Translations under genes and position numbers: made by a program
Source: CAVUWL01 sp963700105
Lineage (GTDB): Bacteria > Actinomycetota > Thermoleophilia > Solirubrobacterales > 70-9
Reading direction: 5' to 3'
DNA: 64,000 bases
NCBI GenBank assembly: GCA_963700105.1
Contig: CAVOWL010000005.1
Location: 248,001 to 312,000 of the forward strand
Part shown: one piece after another, positions 24,100 through 32,900 of the stretch
Layout of the letters: the number at the start of each line of letters is the position of its first letter
How positions within the stretch are numbered: the first letter of the stretch is position 1
The notes under the pieces: generated by a model
Database searches by the model: none
What the model saw: only the letters and a program-made list of their open reading frames with translations
Told to the model about the DNA's origin: nothing

Positions 24100-24224
24100 C
24101 CCTGCACCATCGAACCCGCAGCGGGGGCGCTTGATCCGCACTTTTCCGTAGCTTGAGCAGAAAAACCAACTACCGGGTAGGCGAGAGCCCCGCAAACGCT
24201 GACTCGGCTGCGCTCGAGCCGCGT

Positions 24225-24230
24225 TACCAT
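24225..24230 (+). promoter_or_regulatory. Possible -10 box of tatA (leaderless layout)
   Basis: TACCAT lies 6 nt before the chosen tatA ATG. It supports the start at 24237 over one 84 nt upstream. Confidence 0.5.
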
Positions 24231-24236
24231 GGGTCG

Positions 24237-24479
24237 ATGTTCGGTCCCATGGAGCTCCTCGTCATTTTGATCATCGCCTTGGTGGTGTTCGGCCCGAAAC
24301 GCCTGCCGGAGCTGGGCAGCAGCCTCGGCCGCGGTATTCGGGAGTTTCGAGACTCCGTCAATGGCGGGAAGCAAAGCGAGGAGCACCAAGGGCCCGATCG
24401 GATCGAGCGCACCAACGCCACGGCGGGCGCCGCCGAGGTGCGGCCCGAGCCCGAGGTCGTCTCCAACAAGCGGACCTGA
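24237..24479 (+). CDS. tatA: Sec-independent translocase subunit TatA
   Basis: Forms the pore-like part of the twin-arginine pathway for folded proteins. 80 residues. MFGPMELLVILIIALVVFGP is the membrane helix, followed by the conserved hinge FGPKRLPELGSSLGRGIREF (about 18-37) and an amphipathic helix, then a polar tail. ATG 24237 is right because the family starts here and a TACCAT box stands 6 nt before it. tatC begins 12 bp after its stop. A Tat substrate, the Rieske protein, is encoded about 4 kb upstream. Confidence 0.94.
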   Translation: MFGPMELLVILIIALVVFGPKRLPELGSSLGRGIREFRDSVNGGKQSEEHQGPDRIERTNATAGAAEVRPEPEVVSNKRT

Positions 24480-24491
24480 GGGGGCGTCGGG

Positions 24492-25265
24492 GTGCCCCGC
24501 CGCGTCAAGGCGGTCTCCCACGAGGATCGCCTCACCCTGGTCGAGCACCTCGAGGAGTTGCGCAGCCGCCTGATCGTCTCGCTGGCGATATTTGGCGTTG
24601 CCCTTGCGCTCTGCTTTTGGCAGAACCACCTGCTCTTACAGATCGCCTCTGGTCCCCTCCCTTCCAACCACAAGAAGCTCCTCACCTTTGGTGTCACGGA
24701 GCCGTTCACAACGACGCTGACCGTGGCCGCCTACGGGGCGATCGTCCTCTCGCTGCCGTTTGTGTTGTATGAGCTCTACGCCTACGTGCTTCCCGCCTTC
24801 AGCCGGACCGAGCGCCGGCTTATCCTGCCGATCCTCCTGCTCGCCCCGGTCCTGTTCCTGGTCGGGGTTGCCTTCGCCTACTTTGCCGTGATGCCCGCGG
24901 CTGTCCGGTTTCTGCTCGGCTTTAACAACAGCCAGTTCAACGTCCAGGTTCGGGCCAGCGACTACTACAGCTTCTTCTCGATGACGATGCTGGCCTGCGG
25001 GGTAATTTTCGAGCTGCCTCTGGCGATAGTTGCCGTTACCCGGCTGGGGATCGTCACGGTCGATCAGCTCAGCTCCAACCGCCGTTACGCCTACCTGGTC
25101 ATCTCGATCATCGCCGCCGCGCTGCCCGGCGTCGACCCGATTTCGATGCTGATCGAGATGGTGCCGCTGCTCGTGCTTTACGAGTTGAGTATCTTGCTCG
25201 CCCGGGCCTTCGGCCGGCCAGCCAAGGCCGGGGGTATCGCAGAACCCTCAACTCAGGAGCGGTAG
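24492..25265 (+). CDS. tatC: Sec-independent translocase subunit TatC
   Basis: The receptor for twin-arginine signal peptides. 257 residues from GTG 24492, six helices. The cytoplasmic N-terminus carries EHLEELRSRLIVSLAIF (about 18-34, the TatC signature), then FGVTEPFTTTLTVAAYGAIV, EXXLILPILLLAPVLFLVGVAF-type helices, FELPLAIVAVTRLGIV and PISMLIEMVPLLVLYE near 218-233. With TatA alone visible here, a separate TatB is not seen, as in many actinobacterial or minimal TatAC systems. Confidence 0.95.
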   Translation: MPRRVKAVSHEDRLTLVEHLEELRSRLIVSLAIFGVALALCFWQNHLLLQIASGPLPSNHKKLLTFGVTEPFTTTLTVAAYGAIVLSLPFVLYELYAYVLPAFSRTERRLILPILLLAPVLFLVGVAFAYFAVMPAAVRFLLGFNNSQFNVQVRASDYYSFFSMTMLACGVIFELPLAIVAVTRLGIVTVDQLSSNRRYAYLVISIIAAALPGVDPISMLIEMVPLLVLYELSILLARAFGRPAKAGGIAEPSTQER

Positions 25266-25272
25266 TCAGCCG

Positions 25273-26085
25273 ATGGCAGCAAGCGGTGAGCGAAGGATGG
25301 TCTTCGACATCCGAGGGCGGCGCAAGCACGTCGTCCGGGTTGTCTATGCGATTCTCGCCCTTCTGATGGGGGCCAGTCTCTTCCTTGTCGTTGGCCCGGT
25401 CAACATCGGCGCGCTACTTGGTACCAATACCTCCAGCACTGGCAGCAGCGGCCTCTTCGAACAACAGGCCGCCGCGATCGAAAGGAAATTGAGAAAAAAC
25501 CCACAAGATTCCAGCCTCCTGCTCTCGCTCACGCGCACCAGGGTCAGCGCGGGCGATTCCTTGACCGAAGTCAAATCAAGCAATGGTCAGCCGACGGTAA
25601 CTCCCGCTGCCCGGATCCAGCTTGAAAAAGCCGCCCAAGCCTGGAGCCGCTACCTGAAGCAGACCGGAAAGAATCCGAGCTCGACCGGAGCTCAGCTCGC
25701 CGCCGGGGCGCTCTTCAGTCTGGCCCAGACCTCTACCACGGCACCGGAAGCCGAGGCAAACATCAAGGCCGCAGCGCAGGCCCAGCAGATCGTCGCCGGT
25801 GCTCACCCGAGCTTGGGTTCCCTGAGCACCCTTGCGATCTATAAGTACTTTGCCTTTGATTACGCTGGCGGTGATCGCGACGGCAAGCAGGCGCAGGGCT
25901 ATGCCAACTCCAAAGCCCAGAAGAAAGAAATAGAAAAACAGCTGAGCTCGATTCTCAAACAGGCTAAGAAATTCCAAGCGCAAGTAAAGGAAGCTGCGAA
26001 AGCCTCGAAGGGCAAAAGCAAAGAAACGCTCGATCATCCGCTGGGCGGCCTCTCCGGTGAAGGATCAACGTCAGCGCTTCCGTAA
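25273..26085 (+). CDS. Membrane-anchored repeat-like protein of unknown function
   Basis: 270 residues, ATG 25273, starting 7 nt after the tatC stop. A cytoplasmic N-terminus with FDIRGRRKHVVR, one membrane helix (VVYAILALLMGASLFLVVGP, about 24-43), a short serine/threonine linker, then an outer domain of helices that read like TPR or tetratricopeptide repeats (QAAAIERKLRKNPQDSSLLL, ARIQLEKAAQAWSRYLKQTG, LAIYKYFAFDYAGGDRDGKQ). A lysine-rich coiled segment closes it. Codon use looks like its neighbours. It may help the Tat system or an unknown membrane complex, but nothing in the sequence proves that. Confidence 0.75.
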   Translation: MAASGERRMVFDIRGRRKHVVRVVYAILALLMGASLFLVVGPVNIGALLGTNTSSTGSSGLFEQQAAAIERKLRKNPQDSSLLLSLTRTRVSAGDSLTEVKSSNGQPTVTPAARIQLEKAAQAWSRYLKQTGKNPSSTGAQLAAGALFSLAQTSTTAPEAEANIKAAAQAQQIVAGAHPSLGSLSTLAIYKYFAFDYAGGDRDGKQAQGYANSKAQKKEIEKQLSSILKQAKKFQAQVKEAAKASKGKSKETLDHPLGGLSGEGSTSALP

Positions 26086-26459
26086 GCGCCCCGACCGCGC
26101 TTGCCCAAGACCCCGCATCGCATTTATGCGCAGAGCTCGACGGGCGTGTGGGGCCGCGAAACAGGCCCCGGCCCTCCTGCTTCAGCGCAACCCAAAACCG
26201 GCGGCAGAGTGCCGAGTCGTCTGGACGGCCAGCTCCGGAATGCGAGTTCATGGCACCGATGAACTCGCCAAGGTGAACGAGCGTCGCCAGGGCACCGCCG
26301 TCCTGGTCAATAAGCGGGACACTCCTCACGCGATCGAACCTCGGCAGAGCAGGCTCGCCACCGCCATAGCTTCGAGCTCGGCGCGACCGTGGGCGAGGCG
26401 ATGTTCGCCAGTTCTCGAAACGAGACCCGAACCCGCTTGATGCCGGGATTCGTCTGGAG
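26086..26459. other. Gap without a convincing gene
   Basis: 374 bp between the TPR-like gene and the winged-helix gene. A few open frames exist on both strands but none has family features, and no strong ribosome site precedes them. The composition is more mixed than in the flanks. It may be decayed accessory DNA. Confidence 0.5.
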
Positions 26460-26801
26460 GTGGACCTAATAGGACACTGCTCAAGCCCATCGAGCGTTCT
26501 ATCAGCTGCCCTTGGGGCCGGAAAGAACAGCGCGAACGGCATCCGAAGGCGATCTAGCGAAGCGCCCCGCGGGATCCAGCCTCGATTGGGCAACGGGGTC
26601 GTCCAGCGGGCAATCATCAGCGTCCTTGAAGCCGCAAGACGGCCGATGCGCGTTGCTGAGGTGCATCGCGGTGTAGAGGAAAGCCTCGGGATTCCTGTGT
26701 CCAGAAGCTCCATTAACTCATGCCTCTCGTTGGGTGCACGCGACTGCGTCCGTTTCGAGCGGATTGCATCGGGTTGCTACCGACTTTCGCTCCATCGCTG
26801 A
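26460..26801 (+). CDS. Winged-helix-like protein, possibly a remnant
   Basis: 113 residues as opened, though only the second half looks like a protein. From about 41 to the end it reads RLGNGVVQRAIISVLEAARR, then PMRVAEVHRGVEESLGIPVS, RSSINSCLSLGAR, FERIASGCYRLSLHR. This matches the general pattern of small winged-helix proteins found near actinobacterial DNA methylases and recombinases (helix-turn-helix with a final wing CYRL). The first 40 residues are low in quality, so the true start may be later or the gene truncated. No partner methylase or recombinase survives nearby, so it may be a leftover of a mobile or defence locus. Confidence 0.5.
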   Translation: MDLIGHCSSPSSVLSAALGAGKNSANGIRRRSSEAPRGIQPRLGNGVVQRAIISVLEAARRPMRVAEVHRGVEESLGIPVSRSSINSCLSLGARDCVRFERIASGCYRLSLHR

Positions 26802-27028
26802 ATCACGGCTTGCGAAGCGTCACGGAGTGAGCCGGCTGGCGATGTTGCTTCCGGCGCGAAGCGAGCCTCGCCCACCAGGGCGCGGCTGCTTGCCCTGTCG
26901 TCGCACGAAGCAGAAGCAGACGGAAATATTTGCCGCCTGGCACCGGCATCACAGGCCTCCCGGAAGACGGGGTGGCGCGGGTGTCGGGGCCACGGTGGTC
27001 AGGAAGGCTTACCGTCGTCAGCGTTGCC

Positions 27029-27619
27029 TCAGCTGACCTCCACGTTGGCGCTCGTATTCACCTCGATTTTTCCGCGCAGCGTGTCGAGGTTGATGCAGAA
27101 CCGCTCCGCCGCCGCGATCAATGCTTCAAGCCGCTTGGGATCGGACCCCTCGGCTGCCGCAAGGTCCACCTGGCAGTCCAGCTCCTCAAACCCGACCCTG
27201 ACGCCGGGGTCGATGCCGAGGCAACCGCGGACATCGAGTTCGCCCGTGACCGTGACCTCGAGCGCGGTGAGCTCGATCTGGAGCAGGTTGGCGATCATCC
27301 TGATTGCCCCGTCCTGGCAGGCGGCGAGCGCCGCGCAGAGGAGATCACCTGGGTTTGGAGCGTCGTGCAGGCCTCCTATGTAGCGATCGAGCCCAAAGCG
27401 AAGGGAAGTCCCGTATCCGCTCCCGACCTCGACCTCGCCGTGGAAGGGATCCGTCGCCGAGATCTCGACGGAGGTCGTTCGCGCCGTCTTGCGCGTTCGG
27501 GCCTGCTGGGGACTCTCCGCGTAAAGATCACGCAGCGGCGCCTGCCGTTCGCCGACAAGGGAGCGGCGCATGCGCGTGCTCGCTGCCCGCACTTCCTGTT
27601 CCCGGGGGGCGGTGCCCAT
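27029..27619 (-). CDS. OsmC family peroxiredoxin-like protein
   Basis: OsmC/Ohr proteins reduce organic hydroperoxides using two cysteines. 196 residues from ATG 27619, which shares its A with the preceding TAA (TAATG). After a basic, uncertain N-terminal stretch of about 45 residues comes the fold: VEISATDPFHGEVEVGSGYG, then DLLCAALAACQDGAIRMIAN with the first cysteine pair region, and AAERFCINLDTLRGKIEVNT with the second. Both catalytic-type cysteines are present (AACQ and ERFC). It follows a tautomerase and is probably controlled by the TetR gene across the intergenic inverted repeat. Confidence 0.85.
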   Translation of the reverse strand: MGTAPREQEVRAASTRMRRSLVGERQAPLRDLYAESPQQARTRKTARTTSVEISATDPFHGEVEVGSGYGTSLRFGLDRYIGGLHDAPNPGDLLCAALAACQDGAIRMIANLLQIELTALEVTVTGELDVRGCLGIDPGVRVGFEELDCQVDLAAAEGSDPKRLEALIAAAERFCINLDTLRGKIEVNTSANVEVS

Positions 27620-27843
27620 TACGCTGCGCTTCCCGCCGCGAGCGCCCTGACGTCCTCGGTGGAGAGCGCCTTGCCGCCGATCCCCCAATCGCCGCTTCGC
27701 ACCTCCTCGATGACGACCCAGGTCACCTCACGCATGTTCTCGCCCTCGATCTCAACCATTGTCTCGGTCAGGCGCTCGACGATCTCGCGCTTCTGGTCAG
27801 CGTCGAACACGCCTTCGATCAGCTTCACGTTGACGAATGGCAT
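27619..27843 (-). CDS. 4-oxalocrotonate tautomerase family protein
   Basis: Small tautomerase-superfamily enzyme with a catalytic N-terminal proline. 74 residues: MPFVNVKLIEGVFDADQKRE gives Pro1 after Met removal, and EMREVTWVVIEEVRSGDWGIGG-like features (here NMREVTWVVIEEVRSGDW) match the family core, with a longer C-terminal tail than the 62-residue type enzyme. AGGAGG stands 5 nt upstream of the ATG, one of the strongest ribosome sites in the window. Operon with the OsmC gene; the pair reads away from TetR. A role in detoxifying reactive carbonyls or peroxides is an inference. Confidence 0.9.
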   Translation of the reverse strand: MPFVNVKLIEGVFDADQKREIVERLTETMVEIEGENMREVTWVVIEEVRSGDWGIGGKALSTEDVRALAAGSAA

Positions 27844-27935
27844 CTCGCCTCCTCTTCATGTCGGTTCCCGTCGGGCCCGGCCAGCACTTGCCGATCCTGT
27901 GCTGAAATCGCGCTCGACAGAGAAAAAGCACGGTT

Positions 27936-27966
27936 GTGCTATTCATTTGCCGGAGGAGAATAGCAC
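27936..27966. promoter_or_regulatory. Inverted repeat, likely TetR operator
   Basis: Two perfect 9-bp arms, GTGCTATTC (27936-27944) and GAATAGCAC (27958-27966), are separated by 13 bp. The left arm can be extended by one or two bases with one mismatch. It lies between the divergent tautomerase-OsmC operon and the TetR gene and covers the space just upstream of the TetR -10 box. This is the usual size and place of a TetR operator. Confidence 0.75.
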
Positions 27967-27977
27967 GATCGTTTCTT

Positions 27978-27983
27978 TATGAT
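27978..27983 (+). promoter_or_regulatory. Possible -10 box of the TetR gene (leaderless layout)
   Basis: TATGAT lies 6 nt before the ATG at 27990. The likely -35 area falls in the right arm of the inverted repeat, so bound TetR would block its own promoter. Confidence 0.5.
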
Positions 27984-27989
27984 GTGACG

Positions 27990-28595
27990 ATGGAAACGAC
28001 TGTCCTAGAGCCGACCAAGGGAGAGCGCACTCGGGCGGCGATCCTGAACGCTGCGGCGAACCTGGCGACCGTCGAGGGCCTCGAGGGGATCTCGATCGGT
28101 GGCCTGGCGGCGACGACAGGGATGAGCAAGAGCGGGCTCTACGCCCACTTCGGCTCGAAGGAGGAGCTGCAGCTCGCGACGGTCGACGCGGCTCGGGCGA
28201 GCTTCATCCGCGAGGTAGTCACCCCCGCTCTGCGGACAAGCTCTGCGGGGCGCGAGCGGCTGCTCGCGCTGTGCGACGGATTTCTCTCCTACGTCGACCG
28301 CCGAGTGTTCCCCGGGGGCTGCTTCTTTGTCATTGCCTCCGCCGAGCTGGGCTCCCGACCCGGTCCGGTGCACGACCGGGTCGCGACCTACCAGCGGCAG
28401 TGGAGTGAGCTGCTGCGCGAGACAGCTCGCGAGGCCGGCGTGAACGGTGAGCTGCCGACCGATGTGGACGCAGACCAGCTCGCGTTTGAGCTCGGGGCGC
28501 TGCTTGCCGGTGCGAACGTCGTTGCGGTTCTGCACTCCGACAGCACGGTCATCGAGCGCGCTCGTCGGGCGTTCCGCCGGACGCTACAGCTCTGA
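27990..28595 (+). CDS. TetR family transcriptional regulator
   Basis: 201 residues. The N-terminal DNA-binding domain is clear: KGERTRAAILNAAANLATVE (about 10-29), then GISIGGLAATTGMSKSGLYA (about 34-53) and HFGSKEELQLATVD. The C-terminal ligand domain resembles the TetR group with a GGCFFVIASAEL motif near 108-119, as in AcrR/YcdC-like regulators of small toxic compounds. ATG 27990 is chosen over an upstream opening because TATGAT precedes it. It is divergent from the tautomerase-OsmC pair, which is its probable target. The ligand is unknown. Confidence 0.93.
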   Translation: METTVLEPTKGERTRAAILNAAANLATVEGLEGISIGGLAATTGMSKSGLYAHFGSKEELQLATVDAARASFIREVVTPALRTSSAGRERLLALCDGFLSYVDRRVFPGGCFFVIASAELGSRPGPVHDRVATYQRQWSELLRETAREAGVNGELPTDVDADQLAFELGALLAGANVVAVLHSDSTVIERARRAFRRTLQL

Positions 28596-28955
28596 GTCAG
28601 ATCGGGTCAGGCTGCAGCGGCCGCGCTCGCTTTCGCGAGAAGCGCCTTACTGTCATGGCCGGCTCCCCGGATCGTCTGGAGAAGGCAACCCGACGCCACG
28701 CCTGCCTTTGCGTGGTTGCGAGCGCGTCAACGGCCAGCCGATAGGTGCCCGCAAGGTACGAGGACCGAGCGCCTCGCTGACCTGCATCCAGACTCCTGTT
28801 TCGCCGTTGAAACGGGAGCCGTCGCAGGTCCCAGCCGTCGCGCCCACAGGATTGCAGCCCCTTCCCTGGATTGACGCCGGCCTGTACCGGAGCAGACCGA
28901 CCGGACATCAGAACATGATCCATTGCAGCAGGATCGTTGTAACAACGACAACGAA
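28596..28955. other. Gap without a convincing gene
   Basis: 360 bp between the TetR gene and tRNA-Lys. No frame shows family features. CTCGC (28626-28630) and GCGAG (28635-28639) can form a short stem that might end the TetR transcript, but no T tract follows. CGTTG and CAACG at 28935-28947 form a weak hairpin beside the tRNA 3' end. It may be decayed accessory DNA next to a tRNA. Confidence 0.5.
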
Positions 28956-29028
28956 TGGGCCGTGAAGGACTCGAACCTTCAACCTTGAGATTAAGAGTCT
29001 CCTGCTCTACCGGTTGAGCTAACGGCCC
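28956..29028 (-). tRNA. tRNA-Lys (anticodon CTT)
   Basis: A 73-nt cloverleaf on the minus strand. Acceptor GGGCCGT pairs with ACGGCCC, D-arm GCTC...GAGC, anticodon loop CTCTTAA with CTT, and T arm GAAGG TTCGAGT CCTTC. Discriminator A; CCA not encoded. The outermost anticodon-stem pair is G-A. The DNA just beyond its 3' end holds no gene, so it could once have been an integration site, but no att repeat is seen. Confidence 0.96.
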
Positions 29029-29059
29029 CGGGGCGGGCAAGTATAGGAAGCCGCCGGGG

Positions 29060-29830
29060 CTATCGCGGGGTGCAGGGCTTAAACACGGTGCCGCTGAGGG
29101 TGGTGTCCGGCGCGAAGGTGAAGCTGCCATGGGTCTGAAGGACCCCGTTGCTGCAGCGCGCCGAGACGTAGCTCCGCTGCTTTCCACCAACGCTAAATCG
29201 CCGCCCAATTTTTGCATCGACGTGGGTCAAGGCACCGAGGCCGCCATCGATCGGTGGGACGTCGATTGTGGCGCGGTAGCTAAAGGCCCCTGAGATTCGT
29301 TCGATCGGCACCACCACCGCGAAGGTCTGGGTCGTGGGAAGCGTGGCGTGAGCGTGAAGAATGACGGTTGGATTGCCGTTCAGGAGCGGCCCGTTAAAGA
29401 TCGTCAGCGGCGAGCTTGCGGTGATGAGAACGCCCAGGCCGGGGATGATTTCCGGCAGGGGAATCGCGGCGTCAAGGTGGCCGGTACCGACGATTGCCGA
29501 GGCGCAGATACTCCGGGCCTGTTCGGTGGTTGCCGTGGCGATCTGAGCGGGTGAGCAGCTGGCCAACCCTTTGGTGTCGAGCCGTCCGTTGCGATCGAAC
29601 TCAAGTACAGCTTCCTGCAGCGCCGCTGGCTCGCCGCCGTTTTGCGCGGCGATGTCGAAGTAGCCCTGGAAGCTGATTGGGGCAAAGGTTCTGCGGGGAA
29701 GGACCTGCGGTTGGAATCCGCCGTCGGCATGAAGCACAAGTCCTTCGGCCTTTATCGTGGCGGCGCTTGAGGGCCCGGCCACCAGCGCCGCGGTCGTCAG
29801 CACCAACCCAAATTTCAGAAGTCGTCTCAC
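29060..29830 (-). CDS. Secreted protein of unknown function, four-cysteine family (copy 1)
   Basis: 256 residues from GTG 29830, with a signal peptide (LKFGLVLTTAALVAGPSSAA, about 5-24). The mature part is beta-rich, with no known domain. It is a clear paralogue of the protein encoded at 42860: both have LP...FAPIS/V near the start, a KGL..CS turn, FNG and an ARC...PC end. The four cysteines fall in GLASCS, RSIC, SARC and FKPC. The first pair is 17 residues apart and the second pair 27 in both proteins, so two disulfides are likely. It is divergent from the MMPL transporter gene, with a 143-bp shared upstream region, and together the two copies flank the MMPL-MCE block. Confidence 0.8.
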   Translation of the reverse strand: MRRLLKFGLVLTTAALVAGPSSAATIKAEGLVLHADGGFQPQVLPRRTFAPISFQGYFDIAAQNGGEPAALQEAVLEFDRNGRLDTKGLASCSPAQIATATTEQARSICASAIVGTGHLDAAIPLPEIIPGLGVLITASSPLTIFNGPLLNGNPTVILHAHATLPTTQTFAVVVPIERISGAFSYRATIDVPPIDGGLGALTHVDAKIGRRFSVGGKQRSYVSARCSNGVLQTHGSFTFAPDTTLSGTVFKPCTPR

Positions 29831-29973
29831 CTTACCCCCAACCCAGGCTAGCGTGCCCCGAGTGTGGGGTCACTGCCCTCGGTTGCATCCGGCGTCCCGA
29901 TCCCCCTTGGAAGTGCGGCCAAGACAACGAAGACGTCGGCCTTGGGCCGCGCCCTTAACAAAGTCTTCCGAAT

Positions 29974-32900
29974 ATGTTCGCTCCTCCCGCTCCTGCGGTC
30001 GCCAAACTACCATGCGTGCCTACTAGGAGGAGCAGGGGCGGGGGTGATTCGACGCGGTCGAACGGCGAGCGGCGCCCACCGGTAACCCTGCGCCACCCCT
30101 GGCGGGTGCTCGCGGTTGCCGCCGTGATCCTGATCGCGCTGGGGGTAGTGGGGACCGGGCTTGAAGCGCGCCTGAAGCCAACCTCGCTGACGGTTCCCGG
30201 CACCGCATCGGCTGAAGCCAACGCGATGTTGAAGGAACACTTTGGCGAATCTGCGCCTTTTGCGATCCTTCTTCGCGGGCCGGCGGCGGCGATTGATCAT
30301 CAGGGTCCCGAACTGATCCGCAGGCTTCGCCGCGACCCGAAAGTCACGACGCTCTCGCCCTGGAGTCAGGGCTCTGTGCAGCGGCTGCGCCCCGGGCCGC
30401 GGCGGGCCCTTGTTCTGGCCGATTTCCACGTCGGCATCACCGAAGCGGTAAACGTGATCGTGCCGCGGCTGAACCGCATCCTCGAACAGCAGATCCACTC
30501 GCCGGTGCGTGCCACGCAGTCGGGGTTCGCGACGCTCTCGCGGGCGATCCAAAATGAGTCGATCAGTGCCAGTGAGACCGGCGAGCTGATCGCAATTCCG
30601 GCCCTGCTGATCGTCTTGCTGCTCGTCTTCCGTTCGCCGATCGCCGCCGCGATCCCGCTTGGCTTCGGTGCCACCACGGTCTTCGCCTCCCGCGGCCTGC
30701 TCTACTTTCTGACCAACTGGCTCGGTATCGACGCCTTTGCGCTGACCGTGTGCACGATGATGGGCCTAGCCCTCGGCGTCGATTACTCATTGCTGATGGT
30801 GTCCCGCTTCCGCGAGGAGTTAGCCGCCGGCGCGAGCACCTTCGACGCCGCCTGGGCGACCCGTGCGACCGCCGGTCGCACCACGATCTTTGCCGGCAGC
30901 ACCCTGGCGATCTCGATGCTGGTGGCGCTCTTCACCGTCCCCGGATCGCTGCTCGCCTCACTCGCAGGCACGGTGACGATGGTGGCGGCGCTCAGCGTGC
31001 TAGTCGCGACGATTGTCGGCCCGGCGCTTCTCGTCGTGCTCGGCCCAAACGTCGATCGCTGGCGGGTGGGTCAGCCGCCGAGCGAGGAGAACTCAAGGTT
31101 GATGGCCTTCGTCAACGCCGGCCTGCGCCGTCCCGCCGCAGTCGCAGCGCTGATCGGCGCCGTGGTCTTGGTCCTTGCGGCTCCAGCGGTTGCGCTCAAG
31201 ACCGGGCCGCCCAGCCAGGAACAGCTGGCCCAAAACGATCCCGCTCGGCTCGACGCCGAAGAGATCAATCGGGCGATCGGTCCCGGCTGGGATTCTCCCT
31301 TCCAGGTAATCGCCACCTCCGATCGCGGGCCGATCACCAATCGCTCCCACCTCGTCCCGCTGACGCGCTGGCAGCGCCAGGTCGCCGATCTGCCCGGGGT
31401 GCAGGCGGTGATCGGACCAGCACAGGCGACCCGCCCGGTCGAACCGTTGCAAAAGACCGGCAACTCGTTGCTCGCCTCGGAAGGAAAAGTCGGACCCGTG
31501 AACCAGCTGGGCAAACTCGGTCACAGCCTCAACGTCGCCGCCGGCGGAGTCAAGCAGCTCCGGGATGGGCTCTCAGAAGCGACCTCCGGAGCCGGCCTGC
31601 TCTCCGATGGCTCCGAAAAGGCGGCAACCGGGGCGCTCACCCTCTCCCATGGGCTCGCCGTAGCGGCCGTCGGCACGCGCAAGGCCGTCGCTGCGCTAAA
31701 CGAATTTTCAAAGGGTTCAGAAGAACTGGCAAATGGTCAGAAGAAGGCGACCGAAGGCGCCCTTGCGCTGAAGATCGGCCTTCAAGGCCTCCCGCCGAAC
31801 TATCGCGCCAACGGTCTGGCGCGCTCGCGTGCATTGCAGAAAGCGCTGAACGAAGAGGCAAACGTCAAAGTTCCCACGCTGATCGGACCGGCAAAAGTTG
31901 GTAATGAAGAGCTGGCGAGCGCCCTGGCCCAGCTGCAGGAGATGACGGTGGGAAAGTCTGACCCCCATTACGGGGCAGCGCTGGAAGCGGTTGAGAAGGC
32001 AGCCGCGGCCGTGAGCGGTACGAACCCGGTCAACGGGCAGCCCTACGCGTCCGGCTACGCAGGTCTTCCCTCTGAAATCTCGGCATTACAGAAACGCCTC
32101 GTCGCCAACTCCGAAGAAGCCCGCGAAGTCAGCTACTGGTGGTCACAAACGGCGATCAAGGAAACCAAGAAATACGCATCGATCGCCAAGCGTTTGCACT
32201 CCGGATTACAGGAACTCCAGAAAGGTGGGGACAAACTCTCCAACGGCGCCAAGCGGCTGGCTACTGAATCAGAACGCCTGAATAGCGGTATCGCCCGACT
32301 CGCCGTCGGCGCCGTCTCACTCGCCGGCGGTGTGTCGCGTTTGGGAGGCGGAGCCGCGGCGCTGGAAGAACATCTCAGCTCCGGCTACCAGCGCTCAGAA
32401 CCCCTGCAGTCAGGCCTAAACCGCGCCAGCGTGCGGGTGATCTCGGGTCACTCGACGCTCAAGAACAAAATCACGACGGTCCATCGACAGACTCCGGGGT
32501 TGTTTAACTCCGGCTTCTTCGTGCTCTCAGCGCTCGACGGCGCTCCGCCCGAAAAGCGCGAAGCGGCGGCAAGCACAATCGATCTGCGCCACGGCGGTCA
32601 GGCGGCGACGATGCTCGTGATCTCCCGCTACAACTTCAATACTCCGGGCTCGATTGCCTTGAACAAAAAACTCGACGGCCTCACTCCCGGACTCGAACAT
32701 TCAGCTGGGGTCCGGGCCGGAGTCGCTGGAGGGGCGGCCACGCTCAATGACTACAGCCACGTCACCCGGACTCGGATTCCATGGGTGGTTTTGGCGATCA
32801 CTATTGCCACCTTTCTGATTTTGGTTCTCGTTCTTCGCGCCCTACCGCTGGCGGCGATCGCGGTTGGGCTCAATCTCGCCACGGTGGGGGTGGCGTTTGG

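Noticed and set aside
26930..27982. A 350-residue plus-strand frame opposite the OsmC and tautomerase genes.
   Set aside because: The minus-strand proteins are recognisable families with a strong ribosome site. The plus-strand frame has no family features and crosses the operator.
30750..31904. A 384-residue open frame on the plus strand inside the MMPL gene, in another frame.
   Set aside because: Arginine- and proline-rich low-complexity translation. The MMPL frame over the same bases has clear helices and the Asp-Tyr motif. It is a GC-rich shadow.
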